From assembly GCA_046292465.1 (NCBI GenBank), contig JBKBRB010000001.1, positions 62,001 through 126,000 on the forward strand: DNA of 64,000 bases, given 5' to 3'. The position numbers and the translations under genes are program-made. Within the stretch, counting starts at the first letter, position 1; each line of letters opens with the position of its first letter. The notes beneath the pieces were generated by a model. The model searched no databases and had not been told where the DNA came from. It saw only the letters and a program-made list of their open reading frames with translations. This stretch comes from JANWWM01 sp046292465. Its GTDB lineage: Bacteria; Bacteroidota; Chlorobiia; Chlorobiales; Thermochlorobacteraceae. Of this stretch, positions 35,746-45,216 are shown one piece after another.

Positions 35746-37803
35746 TTGCAACCTTTCACGCTTGTGGACTTTGCTTCCAACATTTCCACTTTTAGCATTA
35801 GCATTGTTGCGTTTTGTGCAGGTATAGCAATTTCCTTTGAATCTGCTCGAGCACAATCGCACGACTCTACGAAGACCGTGCTCACCGAAGAAATTCAGGT
35901 GGAAGAGACACGCCTTGCCTTGCCATCAACCGAACTGAATGTCTACGAAACGCTCTCGAAAGCCACGCTCGAAAAACTCAACGCGATTTCTGTTGCCGAC
36001 GCCGTGCGGCAACTGCCAAGCGTAATGCTCAAAGACTATGGCGGCATTGGCGGATTAAAAACGATTTCCGTTCGCAGTCTCGGCGCGGAACATACCAGCG
36101 TTCAAATTGACGGCATTAAAATTTCCGATGCGCAAACCGGACAAGTCGATTTAGGACGTTTCTCGGTTCAAAACCTCGAGCAAGTAGAACTCCTTCACGG
36201 CTCATCGCCCGACGCGCTTGCACCCGCACGCGCCTACACATCGGCATCGGTCTTGAACCTCATTTCCCGAATTGAATCTTTTCATCGCTTCGCCAAAGCA
36301 ACAGAGTGGCGACTTGGCTCACAAGTTGGTGCGTTTGGTCAGTTCAATCAATCGGCATCGATGTTTTCAAAACTTGCAAAAGGGGCAAGTCTCGGCATTG
36401 ATGTTGAACGCATTTCAGCCAACGGCGAATATGACTACACCCTGCAAAACGGACGCGAAACGCTAAATCTGCGACGACGCAACACCGACATACGCGCGCT
36501 TCGCGCCGAAACTGACCTTGCGCTCAATCTCGCCGAACGCTCAACACTCTTCACGAAAGTTTACCTCTACGATTCCGAGCGTGGCTTGCCGAATGCTGTT
36601 GCTATTCGTCCAAATCCCGACCTTATCGAAGTTTCGCGCCAACGCCTTTACATTCAAGATGCGTTCGCTCAAACAAGAATTGTTACCAGCATCAACAACA
36701 AACTCCAACTTGCTCTCGGCGGAAAATTGGCTTACAACTTTCTGCGCTTTACCGAACCGGCACTCGACCCACGCAATCCCGATACGGACGACCGCTACAT
36801 TCAGCGCGAAGTTTACGCGAACACAAGCCTTGCCTATCGCTTTTCAGCGAACACATCGGCGCGATTCGCCAGTGACCTCGCCTACAACATGCTCAACGCT
36901 TCGCGCTTTAACGCGGCGCAACCAACCCGATGGACATCCATTTCTACCCTTGCCTTCGTGCATCGAGCAGGACAACTTTCATTTGAAAGCAATCTTTCGG
37001 CAACGGTGGTGCGCGAAACAACTGCCTTCGGAACAGCGGCGCCGAATCGCCAAGCCTTAACACCAACGCTTGCGCTTGGCTACAAGCCCTTTGCCAATGA
37101 AGACTTGCGCATGCGCGCGTCGTATCGCGAAACGTTCCGACTGCCAACCTTCAACGACCTTTACTACACGCGCGTTGGCAACACAAACCTTCGCCCTGAA
37201 TATGCACGCCAATGGAATGTGGGAATCGGTTATGAAAAACGCTTGCACTCTCACGCCTTCGCGCTTCGCCTTGACGGCTTTCGCATTGATGTAACGGATA
37301 AAATTCTTGCCGTGCCGCGCGACGCCTTCAACTGGTCGATGCAGAACATTGGCGAAGTCAAAACGCTGGGCGTCGATGCGCATGCGGAATCGGCTGTTCG
37401 CGTGTATGAAACAACGCTCTCGCTTGTCGCAAACTACACGCGCCAAGATGTGCTCGATGTCTCAAAGACTTCGCTGACGCCGAATCGACAAATCCCCTAC
37501 ACGCCGAAAGAACTTGGCTCGGCTATTGTGTCGCTTGAACGCGAGAGATGGTCAATCGGCTATACGCTCACTTACACCGGCTTCCGATTCGCCTTGCCTG
37601 AAAACACGACGAATGAGGTTCTGCCTGCCTTTTGGCTTAGCGATGTGAGCATGTCGTTTAGCGTGCCTTTGGGTGAGTTTTCGCTCAAACTGAAAGCCGA
37701 AGTGAGCAATCTCTTGAATGCCAATTACGAAGTGATTCAATTTTTCCCGATGCCCGGAAGAAACTATCGGCTATCGGTCAACTTAACGACGCTTGCAAGA
37801 TGA
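35746..37803 (+). CDS. btuB: TonB-dependent corrinoid receptor (BtuB-like)
   Basis: The 685-residue outer-membrane protein has a hydrophobic leader ending AISFESARAQ and a plug domain (LEKLNAISVADAVRQLPSV, ISVRSLGAEHTSVQIDGIKI, LGRFSVQNLEQVELLHGSSP). A 22-strand type barrel closes with PGRNYRLSVNLTTLAR. The cobalamin riboswitch directly upstream and the adenosyltransferase at the operon end make B12 or cobinamide the likely ligand. Start choice is uncertain: TTG 35746 has GGGGA seven bases upstream; TTG 35716 and GTG 35764 are alternatives. The stop overlaps the next ATG (ATGA). Confidence 0.88.
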   Translation: MQPFTLVDFASNISTFSISIVAFCAGIAISFESARAQSHDSTKTVLTEEIQVEETRLALPSTELNVYETLSKATLEKLNAISVADAVRQLPSVMLKDYGGIGGLKTISVRSLGAEHTSVQIDGIKISDAQTGQVDLGRFSVQNLEQVELLHGSSPDALAPARAYTSASVLNLISRIESFHRFAKATEWRLGSQVGAFGQFNQSASMFSKLAKGASLGIDVERISANGEYDYTLQNGRETLNLRRRNTDIRALRAETDLALNLAERSTLFTKVYLYDSERGLPNAVAIRPNPDLIEVSRQRLYIQDAFAQTRIVTSINNKLQLALGGKLAYNFLRFTEPALDPRNPDTDDRYIQREVYANTSLAYRFSANTSARFASDLAYNMLNASRFNAAQPTRWTSISTLAFVHRAGQLSFESNLSATVVRETTAFGTAAPNRQALTPTLALGYKPFANEDLRMRASYRETFRLPTFNDLYYTRVGNTNLRPEYARQWNVGIGYEKRLHSHAFALRLDGFRIDVTDKILAVPRDAFNWSMQNIGEVKTLGVDAHAESAVRVYETTLSLVANYTRQDVLDVSKTSLTPNRQIPYTPKELGSAIVSLERERWSIGYTLTYTGFRFALPENTTNEVLPAFWLSDVSMSFSVPLGEFSLKLKAEVSNLLNANYEVIQFFPMPGRNYRLSVNLTTLAR

Positions 37804-38849
37804 AACGCGGGTTAAATTACTTGTTGGGGTTTTTCGTGTTCGTTGCCGCGTGCGTTGAAGCACCGACAAACACGCCGCAAGACTTTGTGCCTGCACCAAC
37901 TTCGCGCGTGGCACTCGTGCTCAACGAAGGACTCTTTCAGCGCAACAATTCAAGCATCACACTTTACGAGATTGATTCAAATCGTGCCTTTACGGACTTC
38001 TTCGAGCGGCAAGTCGGCAGAAGGCTTGGCGATACAGGCAACGACCTTGCGCAGTATGGCGAGAAAATTTACATCGTTGTAAGTGTCAGTAGCACGATTG
38101 AAGTCTTAAACGCCCGCACGTTCAATTCCGTTGGAACAATTCTGCTCTTTAATGGCACACAACCGCGCCAGCCGCGCCACATCGCCTTTCACGGACGAAA
38201 CGCATTTGTGAGTTGCTTCGACGGAACGGTTGCCGTGGTTGATACTGCTACGCTCACCATTACGCAAAACATTCAAGTCGGCTCGTATCCCGAAGGCGTC
38301 GCCATTCAAAATGGCAAACTTTACGTTGCCAATTCAGGCGGATTGAACTTCCCCAATTACGACAGCACCGTTTCCATCATCGACCTGAACACGCTCACGG
38401 AAACGAAACGCTTAACGCTTCGCATCAATCCGACATCGCTTGCCGCCGACACTTACGGCAATGTGTATGTGATTTCAAACGGAAACTACTCGAACATTCC
38501 AATGCGGCTTTTGGTTATTGATGCACAGCGCGACACGCTCAAAAAAATCTACGACTTCGATGCAGGGCGAATTGCGATTCTCGATAGCCTTGCGTTTGTG
38601 GCGTCAGAAGGCGGCGTCAAACTGCTCGACATCAAAAATGAAGTGGTGCTGAATGCGCAATTCATTCCCGCCTCAAACTTCCAAATCCTTTACGGCATCA
38701 GCATTGACAAGGCGCGGCGAGAACTTTACTGCGCCGACGCAAAGAACTACATCGTCAGCGGCGAAATGAAGGTCTTTGATTTCAACGGTCAGTTCAAACG
38801 CAGTTTTCAAACTGGTTTAATCCCGAGCAAAGCCATTTTTGTTCGGTAA
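37800..38849 (+). CDS. YncE-like beta-propeller lipoprotein in the B12 operon
   Basis: This 349-residue protein starts with a lipoprotein signal (FVFVAAC, Cys near residue 18). It then has a series of propeller-type repeats such as GRNAFVSCFDGTVAVVDTAT, KLYVANSGG and YDSTVSIIDLNT. It is likely anchored at the cell surface or outer-membrane inner face. Propeller lipoproteins next to BtuB-type receptors are seen in Bacteroidota and are thought to bind corrinoid or assist capture; that role here is inferred from the operon. Translation is coupled to the receptor gene. Confidence 0.82.
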   Translation: MKRGLNYLLGFFVFVAACVEAPTNTPQDFVPAPTSRVALVLNEGLFQRNNSSITLYEIDSNRAFTDFFERQVGRRLGDTGNDLAQYGEKIYIVVSVSSTIEVLNARTFNSVGTILLFNGTQPRQPRHIAFHGRNAFVSCFDGTVAVVDTATLTITQNIQVGSYPEGVAIQNGKLYVANSGGLNFPNYDSTVSIIDLNTLTETKRLTLRINPTSLAADTYGNVYVISNGNYSNIPMRLLVIDAQRDTLKKIYDFDAGRIAILDSLAFVASEGGVKLLDIKNEVVLNAQFIPASNFQILYGISIDKARRELYCADAKNYIVSGEMKVFDFNGQFKRSFQTGLIPSKAIFVR

Positions 38850-38876
38850 TTCTATAACTCAAAACAGGAGAAAAAA

Positions 38877-40559
38877 ATGAAAAAGATGTTTCTCTCTCTC
38901 GTCGCCGTTTGCCTCTTTGGCAACGCTTGGCTGAACGCACAGCCGCAAAAGGTCTTATTTGCGATTCGCGGCTTCAGCAATCAAGGATTGACCTACATCA
39001 ACCTTTCAACAGGAACGGTGGTCGATAGCCTTGCGCCGATTGGTCCAGTTGCAAACGAAATTCTTGCCTTCAACAATCGGCTTTATGTGGTCAATTCAGG
39101 ACAATTTCCGTCGGGCGTAAATGCTTCGATTCAGCACGGGCGATTGGCAAACTTCGTTGTGGGTGCGGCACCGATTAAAACCGAGCCAATCGCAACAAAC
39201 CTCAATCCGTTTTCCATCGAGACCTTTTCAACGCCAACAAACGAAACCTTCGGCGTGGTAACGAACTTGCTCGACAGTTCCATCTCGCTCTATCGCATGA
39301 ACGCGCCAACCTTCAATGCGAATCAAGACACGATTCAATTCCTTCGCAAAATCAGCATTGGGCGACGCGGTCCAGAAGGCATGGAAGTTGTAAGCGAAGC
39401 AAACGGCGCGCGCCTCTACATTGCCAACGCCTACAATCCCGAAACCTTCGATTACGATTCAGTGGTAACGGTTTGGCGATTCTACAACAACGGTGCAAAC
39501 GATAGCCTGCTCACACGCATTCAAGTGCAACTCAATCCGCAAGATGTGGTCAAAGACCGCAACGGACTGTTGCACGCTGTTTGCACGGGCAATTTCGGCT
39601 TTGGCACGCCGCCTGTGTTTGGAAAAATTTCGGTGATTAACCCAGCGACCAACAGCGTTGTTGCGACCATCGACGTGGGCGGTTCGCCCTCGAGCGTTGT
39701 CTTCAACTCGAATAACATTGGCATTTTGAGCGGCGGCTTTGTGAGCAATCGTTTGATTCGATACAATGCCAACACGTTCGACACCATTCCAACGCCGTTC
39801 ATTCAAGGTGGAAGTTTGGCACTCATTGGCGACACGCTCATTGTTGCGCGAAGTGGCAGAATCACGCTCTACAACGCGCTCACGCTCGATAGCCTTTTGC
39901 AGTTCAACCTTACGCCCGGCGCGCCCTACGGCGGCGTTGTCGCATTCACCGTTGATGCAGGCGCGTTGCCGGTCGAACTCGTCGCGTTTTCAGGACGCAA
40001 AACTAACGACGGCGTCTTGCTCTCTTGGCAAACGGCATCGGAGCACAATAATTCAGGTTTTGAAGTGCAAAGAAGAATCGAGAATCGAGGAGCGAGAAAC
40101 GAAGGGCGAGGAGCGAGCAATGAGGCGTGGCAAGTCTTGGGCTTCGTCAGAGGCAGCGGCACCACGACCGAAGCGCAGTCGTATTCGTTTTTGGATAGAA
40201 GCGTGTCGGGCAGAGTGCAATATCGCTTGAAGCAAATCGACTTCGACGGACAGGTCGAATACTCGAACATCATTGAAGTCGACGCGGGCATGCCGAAACA
40301 ATTTTCACTCGAGCAAAACTATCCGAATCCGTTCAACCCAACAACGGTGATTGCTTATCAACTGCCTGTGGCAAGCACGGTTTCGCTCAAAGTTTATGAT
40401 GTGCTTGGAAAGGAAGTGGCGACATTGGTCAATGCGCGTCAAGAAGCAGGCGCATACAGCTACACCTTGAATGCGGGCAACCTTGCCAGCGGCATTTACT
40501 TCTACCGACTGCAAGCAGGGAATTTTGTGTCCACCAAGAAAATGATGCTCGTCAAATGA
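38877..40559 (+). CDS. T9SS-sorted beta-propeller surface protein
   Basis: The 560-residue product has a signal peptide (to NAQPQ), about 350 residues of propeller-type repeats (RLYVVNSGQFPSG, ARLYIANAYNPETFDYDSVV shortened) and a fibronectin-like segment (LPVELVAFSGRK, LLSWQTASEHNNSGFEV). The C-terminal T9SS type A signal is FSLEQNYPNPFNPTTVIAY. It is therefore exported and probably attached to the cell surface. An Arg/Glu/Gly-rich insertion of about 16 residues interrupts the fibronectin-like part. CAGGAG precedes the ATG. It resembles the preceding lipoprotein in repeat type; a corrinoid role is inferred from the riboswitch-controlled operon. Confidence 0.82.
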   Translation: MKKMFLSLVAVCLFGNAWLNAQPQKVLFAIRGFSNQGLTYINLSTGTVVDSLAPIGPVANEILAFNNRLYVVNSGQFPSGVNASIQHGRLANFVVGAAPIKTEPIATNLNPFSIETFSTPTNETFGVVTNLLDSSISLYRMNAPTFNANQDTIQFLRKISIGRRGPEGMEVVSEANGARLYIANAYNPETFDYDSVVTVWRFYNNGANDSLLTRIQVQLNPQDVVKDRNGLLHAVCTGNFGFGTPPVFGKISVINPATNSVVATIDVGGSPSSVVFNSNNIGILSGGFVSNRLIRYNANTFDTIPTPFIQGGSLALIGDTLIVARSGRITLYNALTLDSLLQFNLTPGAPYGGVVAFTVDAGALPVELVAFSGRKTNDGVLLSWQTASEHNNSGFEVQRRIENRGARNEGRGASNEAWQVLGFVRGSGTTTEAQSYSFLDRSVSGRVQYRLKQIDFDGQVEYSNIIEVDAGMPKQFSLEQNYPNPFNPTTVIAYQLPVASTVSLKVYDVLGKEVATLVNARQEAGAYSYTLNAGNLASGIYFYRLQAGNFVSTKKMMLVK

Positions 40560-41533
40560 TGAAATCAACAATTCAGCGCGGGGCAGTCATGTGCCTCGCG
40601 CTTTGGCTATGTGCAGTTGGCGCAAGGGCGCAGTTCGCCGATAGCGTCGTGAGCGTCAATTTCGGACCAAACTTCAATGTCGGCTACGGTCCTGATAATC
40701 CGAACTTTCCGCAGTGTGTTTTAGGTCCGCCTGACTCAACAGCGCGACCGTGTGCACCTGCATTTGTGCCAGCAGAACTGCTCTCGCTCGGAACGGGCGG
40801 CTCAATTACGCTTTACTTTCGCCGACCCATCGTCGACCTTGCGGGCGTCGATTTCACCGTGTTTGAAAATCCGTTTTACATCTCTTGCGACACGAACCGT
40901 GTGTTTGCTGAAACAGGCATTGTGAGCGTTAGCAAAGACGGCATTGCCTTCACTGAATTTCCGTTTGAGGTTGTGGATTCATTGCCGATTAGTTCGCCAC
41001 GTCGGTATCGTGGGCTTGCAGGCGTTACGCCAACGAATGGTGCGGTCAGTCCGCTTCTTCCCGGCTCGCCAAGTCAAAATCGGAGCGGCGGCGATTCGTT
41101 CGACCTTGCGACGATTGGGTTAGATACGGTCTATTTTGTTCGCATTACAGATGCAGGCGATAGAGTCAATGATGGCGGAGCGTTTGCCGCGTCGTTCGAC
41201 CTTGATGCTGTTGTAGCAATTCATCAAGCGGCACTCTCAGCACCTCTGCAAACACAAAAGCCTGCAACCTTTACGCTCTTTCAGAACTATCCGAACCCGT
41301 TTAATCCAACAACCATTTTCACTTACGAACTATCGCAGGCAGGAAAAGTGAGCCTTGAACTCTTTGATGCGCAAGGCAGAAAAGTGGCAACGTTGCTCAA
41401 TCAAGTGCAGGGCGTTGGAAGGCACACCTATACGCTTTCGGCGTCAGAGTTTGCGCTCTCGTCGGGCGTGTATTTCTACCGATTAAGCGCAGGAAATTTT
41501 TCTCAAACTAAATCAATGTTGTTTATCAAATAA
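40559..41533 (+). CDS. T9SS-sorted secreted protein in the B12 operon
   Basis: The product, about 325 residues, has a signal peptide ending at ARAQF. An all-beta domain follows with GPDNPNFPQCVLGPPD, LGTGGSITLYF and DFTVFENPF, then FDLATIGLDTVYFVRITDAGD. The C-terminus is a T9SS type A signal (FTLFQNYPNPFNPTTIFTY). Proteins with this GPP/GSI/ENPF pattern are seen in surface-layer or cell-surface genes of Bacteroidota, but no enzymatic role is known to me. An overlapping ATG three bases upstream (40556) is equally possible. The next gene begins at the base after its stop. Confidence 0.78.
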   Translation: MKSTIQRGAVMCLALWLCAVGARAQFADSVVSVNFGPNFNVGYGPDNPNFPQCVLGPPDSTARPCAPAFVPAELLSLGTGGSITLYFRRPIVDLAGVDFTVFENPFYISCDTNRVFAETGIVSVSKDGIAFTEFPFEVVDSLPISSPRRYRGLAGVTPTNGAVSPLLPGSPSQNRSGGDSFDLATIGLDTVYFVRITDAGDRVNDGGAFAASFDLDAVVAIHQAALSAPLQTQKPATFTLFQNYPNPFNPTTIFTYELSQAGKVSLELFDAQGRKVATLLNQVQGVGRHTYTLSASEFALSSGVYFYRLSAGNFSQTKSMLFIK

Positions 41534-42097
41534 ATGCACAAACTTCATCTCTACTATGGCTATGGCAAAGGCAAAACCACGAGCGTGATGGGATTAGCCA
41601 TTCGTGCGCTTGGCGCAGGTCAGCGCGTAGCGATTGTTCAATTCGACAAAGGCTACGACGGAAAGAACGAGCATTATTCCGAGCGAAAAATTTTGCGCGA
41701 ACTCAAAGAGAAATTGAACTATCCGATTGAACTTGTTCCGACGGGCTGTGAGCGCATGATGGCGGACGGCACGTTCCGATTCAAGAACGACGCACAAGAC
41801 TTTGCCGAAGCCGAGCGCGGCGTAGCGGCGGCAAAAGCCTTTCTCGAATCTGAAAACATTGACTTGCTCATTCTTGACGAAGGGCTTGCCGCTGTCGCAT
41901 ACAACCTGATTTCAAAAGAAACCTTGATGGAACTCATCGACTTGTGGGAAGGCAAAGACCGTCCGTGTGAGTTGGTAATTTCGGGGCATAAAATTTGGGA
42001 CGAATTGGTGGAGCGCGTCGACCTCGTTACTGAAATGCGCAAAGTCAAGCACTACTTCGATGAAGGCACGCCTGCACGGTTAGGCATTGAGTTCTGA
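41534..42097 (+). CDS. cobO: CobO/BtuR-type cob(I)alamin adenosyltransferase
   Basis: The 187-residue enzyme attaches the 5'-deoxyadenosyl group of ATP to reduced corrinoid, making coenzyme B12. The P-loop GYGKGKTTS is at residues 9-17. VAIVQFDKGYDG, DLLILDEGLAAVAY and the end motif EMRKVKHYFDEGTPARLGIEF (tail ARLGIEF) follow; all belong to the CobA/CobO/BtuR group. It starts immediately after the previous stop, so uptake and activation of B12 are coupled. No de novo corrin ring genes are visible here. Confidence 0.94.
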   Translation: MHKLHLYYGYGKGKTTSVMGLAIRALGAGQRVAIVQFDKGYDGKNEHYSERKILRELKEKLNYPIELVPTGCERMMADGTFRFKNDAQDFAEAERGVAAAKAFLESENIDLLILDEGLAAVAYNLISKETLMELIDLWEGKDRPCELVISGHKIWDELVERVDLVTEMRKVKHYFDEGTPARLGIEF

Positions 42098-42142
42098 GGC
42101 TCTGAACACGACAAATGCGGTTGGTGCAAAAGCACATGTTGG

Positions 42143-43441
42143 TTAGGCTTTTCCTTTGAGTGGCGTGTAAAGAACTTTGTCGATACGCCTGCCGTCCATA
42201 TCGACGACCTCAAATCGGGCGTTGTTCCACTCAAAGGCTTGACCTTCTTTGGGGATTGTGCCGAGTTGGTGCATGACAAAGCCAGCAAGCGTCTCAAAGC
42301 CTGAATCTTCGTCAGGGAGTTCGGGAATGTTAAACTGCTCTTTGAAGTCGCGAATGGGCATCAAGCCCTCGATGAGCCAAGAGCCATCGGCGCGTTGTAT
42401 AGCGTAAGGTTCGAGCGTTTCGCCGTCAATGTCGCCGGTGATGCTTCCAAGAATATCGTTGAGCGTAATTAAGCCTTGCGTGGCGCCGTATTCATCAATG
42501 ATGATAGCAAGTGGTGGCTTGACCTTACGCAGTTTCTCAAAAACGCGAAACGCTGAGAGCGATTCCAAAAAGAACGTTGGCTTTTTCATGAGAAGGCGGA
42601 TATCAATCGGTTCGCCTTTTTCCATAGCAACGAGAATATCTTTGGCGCGCACCACGCCGACAATGTCGTCAAGCGAATCGTCGCCGACAGGAAACGCTGC
42701 ATGGGGCTTGCTCAAAACAAGTTCGCGAATCGCTTTTTCAGAATCGTGAATATCAATCCAAAGAATTTCATTTTTAGGCGTCATCAATTCGCTAATGCGT
42801 CGGTCAGAAAGTTTGAAAATGCGGTTGATAAGGTCTTGCTCGACAGGCTCAAACTCACCTGACTTCGTGCCGAGTGCAATCATGACGCGAACTTCCTCTT
42901 CGGTTACAGGTGTTTCGGGATTTGCTTTAATACCAAGCAATTTCATCACGAAACTTGTCGAGCCACTCAAAACACTAACAATCGGATTGGCGACGCGCGA
43001 AAGCCACAACATCGGCACAGCAACCATACATGCAATCGCTTCGGGACTGTTGAGCGCGATGCGTTTTGGCACTAATTCCCCAATAATCAATGAAAGAAAC
43101 GTGATGACAGAAACCACAATGCCAAGACTTAGGCTCTCGCTGTAAGTATCGAGGAAACGAAATTGAGAGAGATAATCTGAAAGTGGAGCAGAAAGCGTTG
43201 CGCCGCCAAATGCCCCTGCCAAAATGCCAATGAGCGTAATTCCGACTTGAACCGTTGAAAGAAACTTTTCAGGCGCATTAGCAAGCTCGAGCGCAATTTT
43301 CGCACCACGAACTCCTTTCAGCGCAAGTTGCTCGAGGCGGGTTTTTTTAGAGGAGACAATCGCGATTTCTGCAAGAGCAAAAACACCGTTCGCAAGAATC
43401 AAAATCAAAATGAGCGTAATCTCAAAGGCGACGTGCGACAT
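42143..43441 (-). CDS. CNNM/CorC-family membrane protein with CBS pair
   Basis: The 432-residue product has an N-terminal four-helix DUF21/CNNM domain (LILILANGVFALAEIAIVSS, GITLIGILAGAFGG, LSLIIGELVPKRIAL). Two CBS domains (DRRISELMTPKNEI, FLESLSAFRVFEKLRKV) and a C-terminal CorC_HlyC domain (DEDSGFETLAGFVMHQLGTIP) follow. Such proteins are linked to Mg2+/Co2+ homeostasis and export; the old name is hemolysin-like. I chose ATG at 43441 (MSHVAFEI). It converges on cobO with 45 bases between. Confidence 0.9.
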   Translation of the reverse strand: MSHVAFEITLILILILANGVFALAEIAIVSSKKTRLEQLALKGVRGAKIALELANAPEKFLSTVQVGITLIGILAGAFGGATLSAPLSDYLSQFRFLDTYSESLSLGIVVSVITFLSLIIGELVPKRIALNSPEAIACMVAVPMLWLSRVANPIVSVLSGSTSFVMKLLGIKANPETPVTEEEVRVMIALGTKSGEFEPVEQDLINRIFKLSDRRISELMTPKNEILWIDIHDSEKAIRELVLSKPHAAFPVGDDSLDDIVGVVRAKDILVAMEKGEPIDIRLLMKKPTFFLESLSAFRVFEKLRKVKPPLAIIIDEYGATQGLITLNDILGSITGDIDGETLEPYAIQRADGSWLIEGLMPIRDFKEQFNIPELPDEDSGFETLAGFVMHQLGTIPKEGQAFEWNNARFEVVDMDGRRIDKVLYTPLKGKA

Positions 43442-43515
43442 CAAGGAAAGTTTGTAAATTCCAAACACACATGTAGGATAAGATTTTTTCGCCAATCTCT
43501 CAACAGCACCTCACA

Positions 43516-44631
43516 ATGAAACAAATTTTATGGATGGTTTGCGTGGTAATGATGTTTAGCGCGTCAATGTTTGCGGGCGGAGAAAAGTTAGACGTGGGCG
43601 CAAGAGCCATCGCATTAGGCGGTGCTTTCACAGGCTTAGCCAATTCATCAACAACGCTCTTTTACAATCCTGCGGGCGCAATGCTGGTGCCCTATCGCGA
43701 AGCCTCGTTCTTTTACGCACGTCCCTACGGCTTACAAGAACTCGATTATCTCACCTTCTCCTACCTCGAACCTACGCTTTTGCCGCGTCAATATGGCGCA
43801 ATCGGCATGTCCGCCAAACGCTATGGCTTTGAACTTTACAACGAAACCATGTTTGGGCTGACTTACGCCAATGCGTTTGAGAAAAAGTTTCTTTATGGCA
43901 TTACGGTGAACTATCAACATATTTTCATCAAAAACTACGGCAGTGCGGGCGCAGTCGGAATTGATGTGGGCGTATTGGGATTGATTACCGAATCGCTCAC
44001 GCTTGGATTTGCGGCGCACAATCTCAACGCACCACGCATCGGACTTGCGCGCGAAGAATTGGCGCAAACTTACGCGCTCGGACTTTCCTACGAAGCCTTA
44101 ACCAATATGCTCTTGGTCTTTGACCTTGAAAAAGATGTGCGATTTCCATTCAGCATAAAATCGGGGCTTGAATATCGACCGGTAACGGCGTTCAGCATTC
44201 GCATCGGATTTTCAACCGAGCCATCGCGCTTTACGGGCGGCATCGGCGTGCATTACGCCCTGCTCGATATCGACTACGCCATCGCAACGCATCGCGATTT
44301 GGGCATCACCAATCAACTTTCCGTCTCGCTACGATTCGGAAACGGCGCAACGCCTGAACTGGCGTCGCGCGCGCTCGATGAAACCATTGCCGAAGCCTTC
44401 ACCAAAGAATCCACAATTCTCAAAGAAGGTGAGCGGCTCAATCTCAATCGCGCCACAGCCAAAGACCTCATGCGCATACCGAAAATGACCAAACAACTTG
44501 CCGAACGCATAGTGCGCTATCGCCTTGAAGTCGGGGCATTTTCCGAGTTAGATGACCTGCGCCAAATCAAAGGCATTGATGACGAAAAGTTTCAGCACTT
44601 CTCAAAATTTTTAACGGTGGAGGAAAAATAA
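43516..44631 (+). CDS. outer-membrane barrel protein with ComEA-like helix-hairpin-helix tail
   Basis: The 371-residue protein has a signal peptide (ending SMFAGG) and a PorV/PorQ-like beta-barrel start (LDVGARAIALGGAFTGLANS, TLFYNPAGAML), with barrel strands to about residue 270. Residues about 305-368 are a helix-hairpin-helix pair (LNLNRATAKDLMRIPKMTKQ, AERIVRYRLEVGAF, LDDLRQIKGIDDEKFQ) as in the DNA-uptake protein ComEA. A membrane barrel joined to a DNA-binding-type domain is unusual. The HhH part would face the periplasm if the barrel is normal. Function is unknown; DNA binding is inference. Confidence 0.8.
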   Translation: MKQILWMVCVVMMFSASMFAGGEKLDVGARAIALGGAFTGLANSSTTLFYNPAGAMLVPYREASFFYARPYGLQELDYLTFSYLEPTLLPRQYGAIGMSAKRYGFELYNETMFGLTYANAFEKKFLYGITVNYQHIFIKNYGSAGAVGIDVGVLGLITESLTLGFAAHNLNAPRIGLAREELAQTYALGLSYEALTNMLLVFDLEKDVRFPFSIKSGLEYRPVTAFSIRIGFSTEPSRFTGGIGVHYALLDIDYAIATHRDLGITNQLSVSLRFGNGATPELASRALDETIAEAFTKESTILKEGERLNLNRATAKDLMRIPKMTKQLAERIVRYRLEVGAFSELDDLRQIKGIDDEKFQHFSKFLTVEEK

Positions 44632-45216
44632 TTGAATCGCATTCTCTTGATATTGTTCTTTCTCATTGCGGCATGTAAGCGGCCTGTTCTCAATCAAGCC
44701 GACCTCTTCGACGGCGCAAGCGTCTTAAAACTTAGCGGGCATGTGCTCTCGCAACAGTCGGCAACCATCTTTGAACTTTCGCCTGAACTGCCAAGCGGCA
44801 AGGTCGAGAAAGTGAGTTACTTGCACTTCGAGCCACAAGAGTTGCGCCTGCCACTCGATAGCATCGGAACAGCGGCTTTCGGCGACATGCTTCACCGTGT
44901 TTATGGCTTAACCTTGAAACGCAACATGGGCGCGTTTGGTGGAATGATGAAATCTTACTTTGAATACTTCGACAAATTCCAAACGCTCTCGCTAACAAGC
45001 CTTGAGCACGGTGGCAAAACTTGGCAATCGCTCCTTAAAAAGCACAACGAAGAAAATCACTATTGGCAAAGTTTCTACACCACACACGGCGGAAACTTGA
45101 TATTCATCACGTTCTTTTACGCGTGTGAACCGAATGAATCAACGATTCCAACGACTGAACTAACAAAATACCTCGATGCCATTCGATTCAACCCTCAACC
45201 TTCAAACGCTCAATAA
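44632..45216 (+). CDS. hypothetical lipoprotein
   Basis: The TTG at 44632 directly follows the previous stop and has GGTGGAGGA upstream; it gives a 194-residue protein with a short lipoprotein signal (LFFLIAAC, Cys about 15). The rest is soluble and of no family I recognise. One stretch, YFEYFDKFQTLSLTSLEHGG, and a later GGNLIFITFFYACEPNE are predicted strands. It is probably translated with the barrel-HhH gene and may act with it. Its last 41 bases overlap the following TPR gene. Confidence 0.7.
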   Translation: MNRILLILFFLIAACKRPVLNQADLFDGASVLKLSGHVLSQQSATIFELSPELPSGKVEKVSYLHFEPQELRLPLDSIGTAAFGDMLHRVYGLTLKRNMGAFGGMMKSYFEYFDKFQTLSLTSLEHGGKTWQSLLKKHNEENHYWQSFYTTHGGNLIFITFFYACEPNESTIPTTELTKYLDAIRFNPQPSNAQ

